Shown here: positions 27,898-36,687 of the stretch, one piece after another | Numbering within the stretch: position 1 is the stretch's first letter | How the letters are laid out: each line of letters begins with the position of its first letter | Origin: Stenotrophomonas maltophilia | GTDB lineage: Bacteria; Pseudomonadota; Gammaproteobacteria; Xanthomonadales; Xanthomonadaceae | Direction of reading: 5' to 3' | Assembly: GCF_006974125.1 (NCBI RefSeq) | Contig: NZ_CP037858.1 | Span: 992,001-1,056,000 of the forward strand | Length of the DNA stretch: 64,000 bases | The notes under the pieces: generated by a model | Database searches by the model: none | Told to the model about the DNA's origin: nothing | Seen by the model: only the letters and a program-made list of their open reading frames with translations | Program-made: the position numbers and the translations under genes

Positions 27898-28479
27898 TCA
27901 GGGCAGCGGGCCCAACGCCACATCGACCATCGCCAGCAGCCGCTCGCGGCTGATGCCGTCACGCGCCTGCACCGAAATGCCGTGCAGCACCGTGGCGAAG
28001 TGATCGCCCAGTGCCTGCACCGCCACATCGCCGACCAGCTCCCCTTCGGACTGCGCCTGCTGCAGGCGCGCGATGATCGCCGCCGTACGCTGGCGACGAT
28101 GGCTGGCCAACCAGTCCCGCACGCCCTCGCCATCGGGCGAGACGCTGCTGGCCGAGGACACCACCAGGCAACCATGCGGCCGCCCGCGCCGGGTGTAGGT
28201 CAGCACCGCTTCGCGCAGCATGGAGCCGATCGCCTCACGCAGCGTGGTCTGCTCCAGCGCGCGCGGCGCGAAGCCGCCCTCGCCTTCCTCGTACAGCGCA
28301 ACGGCTTCGCGGAACAACTGCTCCTTGCTGCCGAACGCGGCGTAGATGCGTGCAGAGGCAATGCCCAGTGCTTCGACCAGTGCCGACATCGACGTGCCTT
28401 CATAGCCGTGCTGCCAGAACAGCAGCATCGCCTTGCGCAACGCCTGGTCCCTGTCGAATTCGCGCGGTCGCCCTGCCAT
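27898..28479 (-). CDS. TetR/AcrR family transcriptional regulator
   Basis: A 193-residue repressor-type protein with an N-terminal helix-turn-helix (about 10-55; AMLLFWQHGYEGTSMSALVEALG then a YAAFGSKEQLF recognition region) and a ligand-binding C-terminal domain. It is divergent from the isomerase-hydrolase-esterase operon, whose promoter overlaps a perfect palindrome, so it most likely controls that operon and perhaps the receptor gene. Confidence 0.9.
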   Translation of the reverse strand: MAGRPREFDRDQALRKAMLLFWQHGYEGTSMSALVEALGIASARIYAAFGSKEQLFREAVALYEEGEGGFAPRALEQTTLREAIGSMLREAVLTYTRRGRPHGCLVVSSASSVSPDGEGVRDWLASHRRQRTAAIIARLQQAQSEGELVGDVAVQALGDHFATVLHGISVQARDGISRERLLAMVDVALGPLP

Positions 28480-28521
28480 CTGCCTGCCTGCTCCAGTGAG
28501 GCGCGCAGTGTAACGCGGGTG

Positions 28522-28565
28522 TTGACCACCGCGAGGGCCGCGCCTATTCTTTGTCGATCGACAAA
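28522..28565 (+). promoter_or_regulatory. Promoter with overlapping palindromic operator
   Basis: TTGACC (28522-28527) and TATTCT (28545-28550) are separated by exactly 17 bp. A perfect 16-bp palindrome, TTTGTCGATCGACAAA (28550-28565), begins at the -10 end and covers the start of transcription. This is the expected position for a TetR-type repressor site. Confidence 0.75.
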
Positions 28566-28580
28566 CAATTGGAGCAACAC

Positions 28581-29636
28581 ATGCAGACCCTCAAGGGCCC
28601 CAGCCTGCACCTGGCGCAGTTCGCCGGCGACCAGGCCCCATTCAACTCACTTGCCGGCATTGCCGCGTGGGCCGCCGGCCACGGCTTCAAGGCCCTGCAG
28701 ATCCCGGCCTGGGATGCACGCCTGTTCGACCTGGCCACCGCTGCCGACAGCCAGGACTACTGCGACGACCTCCGCGGCACCCTGGCCGAGCACGGCCTGC
28801 AGGTCAGTGAGCTGACCACCCACATCCTCGGCCAGCTGGTCGCCGTGCATCCGGCCTACGACGAACTCTGCGATGGTTTCGCACCCGAAGCACTGCGCGG
28901 CAATCCGAAGGCCCGCAGCGAATGGGCGCAGCAGCAGCTGCACCTGGCCGCCCGCGCGTCACGCCGTCTCGGCCTGCAGGACATGGGCACTTTCTCCGGC
29001 TCGTTCGCCTGGCCCTACCTGTTCCCGTTCCCGCAGCGCCCACCGGGCCTGATCGACGCCGCGTTCGATGAACTGGCACGACGCTGGCGGCCGATCCTTG
29101 ACACCTGCGAGGACAACGGCATCAACCTCTGCTACGAGATCCATCCCAGCGAAGACCTGCATGACGGCACCAGCTTCGAACGCTTCTTCGAGCGCGTCGG
29201 CCAACACCAGCGCTGCCGCATCCTGTTCGATCCCAGCCACTTCGTGCTGCAGCAGCTGGACTACCTGGAGTACCTGGACATCTACCACCCGCTGATCCGC
29301 ATGTTCCATGTCAAGGACGCCGAATTCCGTCCGAGCGGGCGCCAGGGCATCTATGGCGGCTATGCCGACTGGACTGAACGTGCGGGCCGCTTCCGCTCGC
29401 TGGGCGATGGCCAGGTCGACTTCAAGTCGATCTTCTCCAAGCTGGCCCAGTACGACTACGCGGGCTGGGCAACGCTGGAATGGGAGTGCTGCCTGAAGGA
29501 CCAGGAAGCTGGCGCGCGCGAGGGCGCTGTATTCATCCGCGACCACATCATTCCGGTCACCGACAAGATTTTCGACGACTTCGCCGGTGCACCGATCAGC
29601 ACCGCGCAGATGCAGCAGATGCTCGGCATTGCCTGA
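28581..29636 (+). CDS. Sugar phosphate isomerase/epimerase (xylose isomerase-like TIM barrel)
   Basis: A 351-residue metal-dependent TIM-barrel protein of the AP-endonuclease-2/IolE superfamily. Candidate metal ligands are the Glu in CYEIHPSED, Asp in LFDPSHF, His/Asp in FHVKDAEF and Glu in LEWECC. The exact substrate is unknown. GGAG is 6 bases upstream of the ATG. It is the first gene of a three-gene operon with two alpha/beta hydrolases, under the palindrome-overlapped promoter. Confidence 0.85.
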   Translation: MQTLKGPSLHLAQFAGDQAPFNSLAGIAAWAAGHGFKALQIPAWDARLFDLATAADSQDYCDDLRGTLAEHGLQVSELTTHILGQLVAVHPAYDELCDGFAPEALRGNPKARSEWAQQQLHLAARASRRLGLQDMGTFSGSFAWPYLFPFPQRPPGLIDAAFDELARRWRPILDTCEDNGINLCYEIHPSEDLHDGTSFERFFERVGQHQRCRILFDPSHFVLQQLDYLEYLDIYHPLIRMFHVKDAEFRPSGRQGIYGGYADWTERAGRFRSLGDGQVDFKSIFSKLAQYDYAGWATLEWECCLKDQEAGAREGAVFIRDHIIPVTDKIFDDFAGAPISTAQMQQMLGIA

Positions 29637-29659
29637 GCCCCCAACGGAGCACTCCCCTC

Positions 29660-30553
29660 ATGACCACTTCCCTTTCCGCTGGTGCTGCCGGCGACGCTTC
29701 GCTGCGCCACCACTACCTGCGCATCGATGGTCAGCGCGTGCATTGCGTATCCGCCGGCCACGGTGAGCCGGTGCTGCTGATTCCCGGCTGGCCGCAGACC
29801 TGGTACGCCTGGCGCCACGTGCTGCACGCGCTGGCCGAGGCCGGTTTCGAAGCCATCGCGGTCGATCCGCCGGGCATCGGCGAATCCGACCGCCCCGCCC
29901 ACGGCTACGACACCGGCAGTGCCGCCGCCGTCCTGCACCAGACCATGCAGGCACTGGGCCACGACCGCTACCAGGTGGTCGGGCATGACATCGGCATGTG
30001 GATCGCCTATGCGCTGGCCAGCGACCAGCCGCAGGCGGTGCGCCAGCTGGTGGTCACCGAAGCGGTGATTCCAGGCCTTGCGCCGGAACCGGGCATCTTC
30101 GCAGCACCGGCCGACAACATCTTCCTCTGGCACTTCATGTTCAACCAGGTGGCCGACCTGCCCGAAGCACTGATCAGCGGGCGCGAGCGCGCCTACCTGG
30201 AATTCATGTTCGATCGCTGGTCGTATCGCCGCGATGCCGTGGCTGCCGACACCTACATTGCTGCCTATAGTCGCCCCGGGGCGCTGCGCGCCGGCTTCGC
30301 CTGGTACCGCGCGATTCCGGAAACGATCCGCCAGAACAAGCTGCGCGCGCAGCGTCGCCTGCCGATGCCGGTGCTGGCGATCGGCGCCGAACACGCCACC
30401 GGCGATGCGCCGATGCTGACCCTGCAACCGCATGCCGATGACGTGCGCGGCAGCATCGTGCCGGGCTGCGGCCACTTCATCATGGAAGAAGCGCCGCAGG
30501 CATTTCTTGCACAGCTGCTGCCGTTCCTGCAGGAGGCACACCATGCAGCTTGA
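29660..30553 (+). CDS. Alpha/beta hydrolase, epoxide hydrolase-like
   Basis: A 297-residue alpha/beta hydrolase with an Asp nucleophile (D110 in VGHDIG) instead of Ser, an oxyanion segment PGWPQTW (42-48) and catalytic His 272 (GCGHF). This combination is typical of epoxide hydrolases and haloacid/haloalkane dehalogenases rather than esterases. A cap domain lies at about 135-230. It overlaps the next gene by 11 bp, so both are made from one mRNA. The natural substrate is not deducible. Confidence 0.85.
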   Translation: MTTSLSAGAAGDASLRHHYLRIDGQRVHCVSAGHGEPVLLIPGWPQTWYAWRHVLHALAEAGFEAIAVDPPGIGESDRPAHGYDTGSAAAVLHQTMQALGHDRYQVVGHDIGMWIAYALASDQPQAVRQLVVTEAVIPGLAPEPGIFAAPADNIFLWHFMFNQVADLPEALISGRERAYLEFMFDRWSYRRDAVAADTYIAAYSRPGALRAGFAWYRAIPETIRQNKLRAQRRLPMPVLAIGAEHATGDAPMLTLQPHADDVRGSIVPGCGHFIMEEAPQAFLAQLLPFLQEAHHAA

Positions 30554-31469
30554 ACCGGCGCTGCAGCAGTTCGTCGACGCCGTCGCGGCCCATCCGCTGC
30601 CGGAGGACCTGCGCGAGCTGCGGGCGATCAGCGAGAGCGCGCTGCCCCAGCTGCAGGGCGCGCCGCTGCCGGTTACGCATGTGATCGAACATGCGGTGAT
30701 CGCACGCGACGGCCACGCGTTGGACGTCCGCCTTTACACACCGGAAGGGCTGCCCGATGGACCGGCACCGGCTTTGTTGTTCGCCCATGGCGGCGGCTGG
30801 TTCCAGTGTTCGCTGGCGGTCTACGACGGTCCCTGCCGCGCCCTGGCCAGTGCCAGCGGCAGCGTGATTGTCGCCGTGGGCTACCGGCTGGCGCCGGAAC
30901 ACCGGTTCCCGGTTCCACTGCATGACGTCGCCGACGCCTGGCACTGGTTGCAGGACAACGCCAGGCGCCTCGGCCTGGACCCACAGCGGCTGGCGATCGG
31001 TGGCGACAGCGCCGGGGGCAATCTGGCCGCCGCCTGCTGCCTGCTGCTGCGCGATCTCGGCCTTCCGCAGCCACGCCACCAGTTGCTGCTGTACCCGGCA
31101 CTGGACGTCGGCATGAGCAGCGACTCCTATCGCGAGTACGCCAGTGGCTACTACCTCAGCGCCGAACTGATGCGGCGCTGCTGGCAGGCCTATCTTGGTG
31201 ACCTGCACCCGCCGCTGGCACTGGCCTCGCCCGCCCACGCAACCGACCTGCAGGGGCTGGCGCCAGCCTCCGTGCTCAGCTGCGAGCACGATCCGCTGCG
31301 CGACGAGGCCGAGCAGTACGCGCACCGCCTGCAGGCTGCGGGTATCCACTGCACGCTGGAGCGGCTGCCGGGGATGATCCATGCCTGCATCCATCTGCAG
31401 GGAGTGGCTGATTCCACCGGCGTAGCGGTACAGCGCGCGGGCGATCTGCTGCGCCGGGCCCTGGCCTGA
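30543..31469 (+). CDS. Alpha/beta hydrolase of the HSL (family IV) esterase type
   Basis: A 308-residue esterase/lipase with the family oxyanion motif HGGG (82-85) and nucleophile motif GDSAGG (Ser 156), followed by the Asp/His region [12 protein letters not shown] and PGMIHACI. These belong to the bacterial hormone-sensitive-lipase family acting on short-chain esters. It overlaps the epoxide-hydrolase-like gene by 11 bp, ending the operon. A GC-rich hairpin without T run follows at about 31482-31506. Confidence 0.9.
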   Translation: MQLEPALQQFVDAVAAHPLPEDLRELRAISESALPQLQGAPLPVTHVIEHAVIARDGHALDVRLYTPEGLPDGPAPALLFAHGGGWFQCSLAVYDGPCRALASASGSVIVAVGYRLAPEHRFPVPLHDVADAWHWLQDNARRLGLDPQRLAIGGDSAGGNLAAACCLLLRDLGLPQPRHQLLLYPALDVGMSSDSYREYASGYYLSAELMRRCWQAYLGDLHPPLALASPAHATDLQGLAPASVLSCEHDPLRDEAEQYAHRLQAAGIHCTLERLPGMIHACIHLQGVADSTGVAVQRAGDLLRRALA

Positions 31470-31563
31470 ACCGGCTGGGGGCGGCGGCAGATCCACGCCT
31501 GCCGCCGTCCCGGCCCGGCGCTTGGCAAGCCCGGCAGGCAGCGCTACACTGAAAGCCTGCCGT

Positions 31564-31639
<76 letters not shown>

Positions 31640-31654
31640 CTTCATAAGCAAATC

Positions 31655-31688
31655 AAAAAGCCCCGAGGATCTCCTCGGGGCTTTTTGT
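31655..31688 (+). terminator. Rho-independent terminator of tRNA-Ala
   Basis: A long stem AAAAAGCCCCGAGGA with its complement and a T run lies 15 bases after the tRNA. Confidence 0.9.
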
Positions 31689-31757
31689 TTGGCGCCAGGC
31701 TCGTGATAATGCCGTGAAATGCCACCATGGCGTCTCATCGCCACCTTAGGAGCACTC

Positions 31758-32192
31758 ATGAAGGGATTTTCTGCAGCTGCCGCCGTCGTCGCTTTGCTCG
31801 CTGGTTGTTCGGCCACCCGCCCCATCGCGACAGAGATGGCAAAGCCCGTCCCGGCCAGTCAGATCTTCGCCTACGCCCAGCCCGCTACTGACACCGGAAC
31901 GGTCATCGTGACCCGGGATGTTGGATTGGCCGGATCAAAGTGTCCTGTCGCCTTCTACGTCGACGGCGAAGTGGCAGCTCACGTAGACAATGGGCAGACC
32001 ATGACGGTGTACATCCCTTCGGGCAAGCACATCCTTGGTGCCGGCCCGGCGGGCACCGGTGTGTGCGGCATCGTGAGCCGTACCGCGCATATGCGCGAAG
32101 CGGCTTTCGACGTTGTTGCTGGAGACCGTCTCAAGCTGCGGCTCGGCTTCACCCGTGATGGGACGTACCAGATCACACCAACCGCACTCTGA
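31758..32192 (+). CDS. Small hypothetical lipoprotein
   Basis: A 144-residue predicted lipoprotein (lipobox LLAGC, Cys 17) preceded by TAGGAG. The mature part has a DUF2846-like flavour: VTRDVGLAGSKC, then FYVDGEVAAHVDNGQTM and YIPSGKHILG, resembling small beta-sandwich envelope proteins. The function is unknown. Base composition is somewhat less GC-rich than its neighbours. Confidence 0.75.
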   Translation: MKGFSAAAAVVALLAGCSATRPIATEMAKPVPASQIFAYAQPATDTGTVIVTRDVGLAGSKCPVAFYVDGEVAAHVDNGQTMTVYIPSGKHILGAGPAGTGVCGIVSRTAHMREAAFDVVAGDRLKLRLGFTRDGTYQITPTAL

Positions 32193-32201
32193 GCCGCCTT
32201 C

Positions 32202-32342
32202 ATGCGCCGCACGTTGGGTGCGGCGCTGGGTTGCAAGCTAAGCGGCGGCCACGCCCACTTCAACTGGGGCGAAGCCTGGGCCCGTTTCGATCCGAAAGGC
32301 TTCATGGCCAGCAGCGGTATCCGCTACGCACCACGCTCGTGA
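32202..32342 (+). pseudogene. Possible small ORF or gene remnant
   Basis: An ATG at 32202 opens 46 codons ending in TGA. The tail (HAHFNWGEAWARFDPKGF, then ASSGIRYAPRS) reads like genuine protein sequence, while the head does not. It may be the 3' remnant of a lost gene. No ribosome-binding site is convincing. Confidence 0.25.
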
Positions 32343-32348
32343 CCCCGT

Positions 32349-33110
32349 TCAGGTCCGTGTGATCGACACCCCACCCTCCACGCGCATCGCGGTACCGGTA
32401 ACGAAACTGCTTTCATCGCTGGCCAGGAACAGCGCCGCGTTGGCGATCTCCTCCGGCTCGGCCATGCGCTTCAATGCATGCAGCGAGCGCACGAAGTCGC
32501 GGGCATCGCCGGTGGGTGCGGCCTGCCGGCCCATCTCGGTATCGGTGCCACCGGGCAACAGTACGTTGCTGCGTACGCCGCGCGCGCCGTACTCGGCGGC
32601 GATCACCTGGCTCAGGCCGATCAGCCCGGCCTTGCTCGACGCATAGGCCGCCATGCCGGGGAAGCCCACCGTGTGGCCGACGAAAGTGCCGACGAACACC
32701 AGCGAGCCGCCGCCGCGCGCCAGCAGTGCCGGCAACTGCGCACGTGCGGCATGGAAGGCCGCATCCAGATTGGTCGCCATCACCTCGCGCCAGGCGTCCA
32801 CCGGGAACTCCGCCGCCGGCACGCCCGGGCCGAGCATGCCGGCATTGTTGAGGGCCATGTCCAGGCCGCCGAATGACTGCTGGGCCAGATCGACCAGCGC
32901 CTGTGCCGTGCCCGGATCAGCCACATCGGCGGCATGCACCACCACCTCGCCGCCGGCGGCACGAATCTGCTCGGCCAGCGCCTGCAGTGGCTCCGGCCGC
33001 CGTGCGTTGAGCACCAGCTTTGCCCCTTCGGCAGCGAAACGCAGCGCGCTGGCGCGGCCGATGCCGGCGCTGGCACCGGTGATGAGGGCGATCTTGTTGT
33101 TCAGGCGCAT
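32349..33110 (-). CDS. Short-chain dehydrogenase/reductase
   Basis: A 253-residue NAD(P)-dependent classical SDR. It has the TGASAGIG loop (11-18), NNAG (88-91), and YASSK with Y156/K160. The usual catalytic Ser about 13 residues before Tyr is not evident; the local sequence is VGTFVGH, so Thr 142 may substitute. It ends with the SDR motif FVTGTAMRVEGG. The substrate is unknown. It is divergent from the Ada-like gene. Confidence 0.85.
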   Translation of the reverse strand: MRLNNKIALITGASAGIGRASALRFAAEGAKLVLNARRPEPLQALAEQIRAAGGEVVVHAADVADPGTAQALVDLAQQSFGGLDMALNNAGMLGPGVPAAEFPVDAWREVMATNLDAAFHAARAQLPALLARGGGSLVFVGTFVGHTVGFPGMAAYASSKAGLIGLSQVIAAEYGARGVRSNVLLPGGTDTEMGRQAAPTGDARDFVRSLHALKRMAEPEEIANAALFLASDESSFVTGTAMRVEGGVSITRT

Positions 33111-33242
33111 GGTCGTGGTATCGGTTGTGAAGTAGCCACCACGATGCCGCGCCTCTCCCCTGCCAACACTCCGTTTCCGGGCCTGGCCCGTCGGTGCAGG
33201 AAACGGAGTTTCCGCAGAACCGGCACGTGCCAGAATCCGCCC

Positions 33243-34085
33243 ATGGACAGCACCGCCTCCCCCACGACCGATGCCCGCGTCGAACGGGTCTGCCGCCACC
33301 TTCAGGCGAGCCTCGACGAACCCTCGCTGCAGGAACTGGCCGACATCGCCGGCTGCAGCCCGACCCGCCTGCATCGCCTGTTCAAGCAGGCAACCGGGCT
33401 GACCCCGAAGCAGTACGCTGCCGCGCTGCGCGCCGACCGCCTGCGCACCGGGCTGCAACAGCAGGAACGCATCACCGATGCCTTCCACGATGCCGGCTTC
33501 GGTTCCAGCGGGCGCTTCTACGAGAACGCACCGAAATTGCTGGGCATGACCCCGAAGCAATGGCGCGCAGGTGGTCGCGGCGAAGTCATCCACTTCGCGC
33601 TTGCCGAAAGTTCACTGGGCAGCGTGCTGGTGGCCAGCAGTGCCACAGGCGTGGTCGCGATCCTGCTCGGCGACGATCCGGAGACGCTGCTGCAGTCACT
33701 GCAGCAACGCTTCCGCCAGGCCGAACTGGTCGGTGCCGACCAGGGCTATGAGCAACTGGTGGCACAGGTGGTAGGCCTGGTCGAGGATCCTTCGCGAGGC
33801 GCCACGCTGCCGCTGGATATCCGCGGCACCGCGTTCCAGCAACGGGTGTGGCAGGCACTGCAGCAGATTCCGCGCGGGCAGACCGCGTCGTATGCGGATG
33901 TCGCCGCGCGCATCGGCGCTCCGCGATCAAGCCGTGCGGTGGCTCGCGCCTGCGCCAGCAATCCATTGGCGGTGGCCGTCCCCTGCCACCGCGTCGTACG
34001 CCGCGATGGCGACCTGTCCGGCTACGCCTGGGGCGTGGCGCGCAAGCGCGAACTGCTGCGCCGGGAAAAGGCCTCGACTGCCTGA
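33243..34085 (+). CDS. Ada-like bifunctional regulator/O6-methylguanine-DNA methyltransferase
   Basis: Repairs O6-alkylguanine by moving the alkyl group to its own Cys 248 in the PCHRV motif. The 280-residue protein has an AraC-type helix-turn-helix domain (about 10-110; LQELADIAGCSPTRLHRLFK) followed by the MGMT domain (about 115-275). It lacks the N-terminal Cys-rich Ada domain that senses methylphosphotriesters, so how it would be switched to an activator form is unclear. Confidence 0.88.
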   Translation: MDSTASPTTDARVERVCRHLQASLDEPSLQELADIAGCSPTRLHRLFKQATGLTPKQYAAALRADRLRTGLQQQERITDAFHDAGFGSSGRFYENAPKLLGMTPKQWRAGGRGEVIHFALAESSLGSVLVASSATGVVAILLGDDPETLLQSLQQRFRQAELVGADQGYEQLVAQVVGLVEDPSRGATLPLDIRGTAFQQRVWQALQQIPRGQTASYADVAARIGAPRSSRAVARACASNPLAVAVPCHRVVRRDGDLSGYAWGVARKRELLRREKASTA

Positions 34086-34118
34086 AGTGGGTGCCCGCCC
34101 TGGTCGGCACGCCCTGCG

Positions 34119-34141
34119 GTAGCGCCGGGCCATGCCCGGCG
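34119..34141 (+). repeat. SMAG repeat (GTAGCGCCGGG subtype)
   Basis: GTAG then the palindrome CGCCGGGCCATGCCCGGCG, between two convergent genes where it may also help termination. Confidence 0.85.
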
Positions 34142-34146
34142 AAGGC

Positions 34147-35172
34147 TCAATCCAGCTTCACCACCAACTTGCCGAAGTTGCGCCCCTGCAACAGCCCAAA
34201 GAACGCCTCCGGCGCATTCACCAGCCCCTCCACCACATCCTCGCGGTACTGGATGCGACCTTCGCGCAGCCATTGCGGCATCTCACGTTCGAAGTCCGGC
34301 CACAGGTGGTTGAAGTCGTGCACGATGAAACCGCGCACGGTCAGGCGCTGGCGCAGGATCTGGCTGAACAGCGCGGGCAGGCGGTCTGGGCCGGGCTGCT
34401 CGACGCCGCGCGCGTTGTAGGTGGCGATGGTGCCGCACACCGGAATGCGGGCGAAGTCGTTGAGCAGCGGCAGCACTGCATCCAGCACATGCCCGCCCAC
34501 GTTCTCGAAATACACGTCGATACCCGCGGGCACCGCCGTGCGCAGCTGTTCGGCAAAGTCGGCCGCACGATGATCCAGCGCCACGTCCACGCCCAGCGTC
34601 TGCAGGTAGGCACGCTTGGCTTCGCCACCGGCGATGGCGACCACGCGCGCCCCCTGCAGCTTCGCCAGCTGCGCAACAGTTGCGCCCACCGGACCGGTCG
34701 CGGCGGCGACCACCAATGTCTCGCCCGGCTTCAGGCGGGCGATCTCATGCAGGCTGGAATACGCAGTGAATCCGGGCATGCCATACACGCCCAGTGCCGT
34801 GCTCAGAGGCAGCCCGGCCGGATCGAGGCGACGCCCCAGCGCCTTGCCCGGCAGTACCGCATGGGTCTGCCATCCGCCTGGCGCCAGTACCAGGTCGCCC
34901 ACCGACACGCCATCAGCCTTCGACTGCAGCACCTCGGCCACGGTCTGGCCTTCCATCACCGCATCGATGGCCACCGGCGCGGCATACGAAGGGCCCTCGT
35001 CCATGCGACCACGCATGTACGGGTCCAACGACAGATAGCGGTTGCGCAGCAGCACGTCGCCGATTGCAAGCTCCGGCAGTGCAGCCTGCTCCAGACGGAA
35101 GTTGGCTGCGCTTGGTGCGCCCTGTGGACGCGAGGCCAGCACGATACGGGAGGTAACGAGGGAATCGGACAT
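34147..35172 (-). CDS. NADP-dependent medium-chain reductase (CurA/LTB4 dehydrogenase type)
   Basis: A zinc-free MDR-superfamily reductase acting on alpha,beta-unsaturated carbonyls. The 341-residue protein shows the family segments LRNRYLSLDPYMRGRM, GMPGFTAYSSLHEI, AATGPVGATVAQLAK (nucleotide loop) and FENVGGHVLDAVL. It resembles E. coli CurA. It is convergent with the Ada-like gene. Confidence 0.88.
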   Translation of the reverse strand: MSDSLVTSRIVLASRPQGAPSAANFRLEQAALPELAIGDVLLRNRYLSLDPYMRGRMDEGPSYAAPVAIDAVMEGQTVAEVLQSKADGVSVGDLVLAPGGWQTHAVLPGKALGRRLDPAGLPLSTALGVYGMPGFTAYSSLHEIARLKPGETLVVAAATGPVGATVAQLAKLQGARVVAIAGGEAKRAYLQTLGVDVALDHRAADFAEQLRTAVPAGIDVYFENVGGHVLDAVLPLLNDFARIPVCGTIATYNARGVEQPGPDRLPALFSQILRQRLTVRGFIVHDFNHLWPDFEREMPQWLREGRIQYREDVVEGLVNAPEAFFGLLQGRNFGKLVVKLD

Positions 35173-35539
35173 GGTGACCGGCTCTGCTGTTGCCAGCATC
35201 AGGAAAGGAATGCCGACACTACGCCCCAACGATCGCCGGCAACGGCCACGAAAACAGCGTTCCATCGCCCGCCCCGGCACGTCACCGGCACAAGCCTTGC
35301 CGTTGCGGCATTGCCGATCACCGCGGCCCGCTGATTTCCGCCACAGGGGATGATCAGGATCGCGCCGGGGCGCCTGGATCGATTCCTGGCCCTTCCCACC
35401 CTGCACAGCGACGGCGGATCAAGTACTTGCAGGTGCGCAGACGGCAATGTGAAGAATTCTTGGCAAAACGCTTGCCGAAGACTGCCGACCTCCGTAATAT
35501 ACGCCTCCTTGGCAGCGACCTCGCTGCTACGAAACATGT
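35173..35539. other. Non-coding gap upstream of tRNA-Phe
   Basis: In these 367 bp I see no ORF with plausible codon use, no repeat, and no clear hairpin. It must hold the promoter of the reductase on its left and probably that of the tRNA genes on its right. Confidence 0.5.
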
Positions 35540-35615
35540 GGCCGAGTAGCTCAGTTGGTAGAGCAGGGGATTGAAAATCCCCGTGTCGGCGGTTCGATTC
35601 CGTCTTCGGCCACCA
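35540..35615 (+). tRNA. tRNA-Phe (GAA), first copy
   Basis: A 76-nt cloverleaf with encoded CCA and anticodon loop TTGAAAA (GAA). It is identical base for base to the second copy at 35688. Confidence 0.96.
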
Positions 35616-35625
35616 CTTTCGAAGG

Positions 35626-35651
35626 CCTGCAGAAATGCGGGTCTTTTTTTT
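35626..35651 (+). terminator. Terminator after first tRNA-Phe
   Basis: CCTGCA/TGCGGG arms with a GAAA loop are followed by eight T residues. It is a slightly diverged version of the second copy's terminator. Confidence 0.8.
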
Positions 35652-35687
35652 CCGGATACCGCGTTCAATGCGGTCGCCACACAATTT

Positions 35688-35763
35688 GGCCGAGTAGCTC
35701 AGTTGGTAGAGCAGGGGATTGAAAATCCCCGTGTCGGCGGTTCGATTCCGTCTTCGGCCACCA
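35688..35763 (+). tRNA. tRNA-Phe (GAA), second copy
   Basis: Identical to the copy at 35540. The two lie 72 bp apart, each with its own terminator, as expected of a recent tandem duplication of the tRNA plus terminator. Confidence 0.96.
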
Positions 35764-35771
35764 GTTTCAGA

Positions 35772-35798
35772 GACCTGCAGAAATGCAGGTCTTTTTTT
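35772..35798 (+). terminator. Terminator after second tRNA-Phe
   Basis: GACCTGCA/TGCAGGTC arms with a GAAA-type loop and seven T residues. Confidence 0.85.
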
Positions 35799-35812
35799 GT
35801 CTGCGGCCTGCC

Positions 35813-35835
35813 ATCCACGCATGGCGCGGATCTAC
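35813..35835 (-). repeat. SMAG repeat
   Basis: On the bottom strand, GTAG is followed by ATCCGCGCCATGCGTGGAT. A second imperfect palindrome (GGCATGG..CCATGCC) follows at about 35862-35882. Confidence 0.75.
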
Positions 35836-35966
35836 CTGGCGCTGGCGCCATCCGCTATCCAGGCATGGCGTCGATCCATGCCAGGCCACCGCCTTCTGGT
35901 TGACGAAACATTTACACCGGCACCCGGCGCGGCACCTACGCTGCAGATTCCTGCCGGAGCCTGCCG

Positions 35967-36518
35967 ATGCAACTGCGCCCCACCCTGCTCACCTGGCTGC
36001 TGCTGGCCACCGCCCCGGTGATCGCCGCCGAGCCGGTACGCGCGGTCGATACGCTGGACATCGATCGCTACGCCGGCCAGTGGCACGAGATCGCGCACCT
36101 GCCGGTGTCATTCCAGAGGCAGTGCGTCGGCGAGATCACCGCCAACTACGGGCTGCGCCGCGATGGCCGCATCAGTGTCACCAACGCCTGCCGCAACGGC
36201 GATGGCGAACGCGTGGTTGCTGAAGGCGTGGCACGCCCGGTGGCCGGCCATCCCGGCCAGTTGCAGGTGCGCTTCGTGCCGGACTGGCTGAGCTGGGTGC
36301 CACTGGTCTGGGCCGACTACTGGGTGCTGGCGCTGGACCCGGACTACCAGTGGGCGCTGGTTGGTGAACCGGACCGGAAATACCTGTGGATTCTCTCGCG
36401 CCTGCCGGAAATGGATCGCACCCGGTTCGAACAGTTGAAAGAAAAAGCAGAAGCCATGGGCTACGACCTGGGCCCGCTGCGCCTGATGTCCCCGCTTCGC
36501 GATACGCCCGCCGATTGA
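35967..36518 (+). CDS. Bacterial lipocalin (Blc-like)
   Basis: A 183-residue exported lipid-binding beta-barrel protein. It has a signal peptide (about 1-20), lipocalin motif 1 (DIDRYAGQWHEIAHLP) and the later motifs ADYWVLALDPDYQWALVGEP and YLWILSR. Unlike E. coli Blc there is no lipobox Cys, so it is probably a soluble periplasmic form. Blc-type proteins are linked to membrane lipid maintenance. Confidence 0.9.
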   Translation: MQLRPTLLTWLLLATAPVIAAEPVRAVDTLDIDRYAGQWHEIAHLPVSFQRQCVGEITANYGLRRDGRISVTNACRNGDGERVVAEGVARPVAGHPGQLQVRFVPDWLSWVPLVWADYWVLALDPDYQWALVGEPDRKYLWILSRLPEMDRTRFEQLKEKAEAMGYDLGPLRLMSPLRDTPAD

Positions 36519-36687
36519 ACTGCAGTTCAATCCGCACGCGCACCGTGCGCCCGAAGATCCAGCGCTGCGCATGCCCGGCCGCCACCTTCACGCGCTACCC
36601 TCTGCGACGGGTCGCCACAGGCGATCCAAACGACCATACGCCGTAGTATGCTTATTCCAACGCACCGCCTCCAGAGGACCTGCGCCC

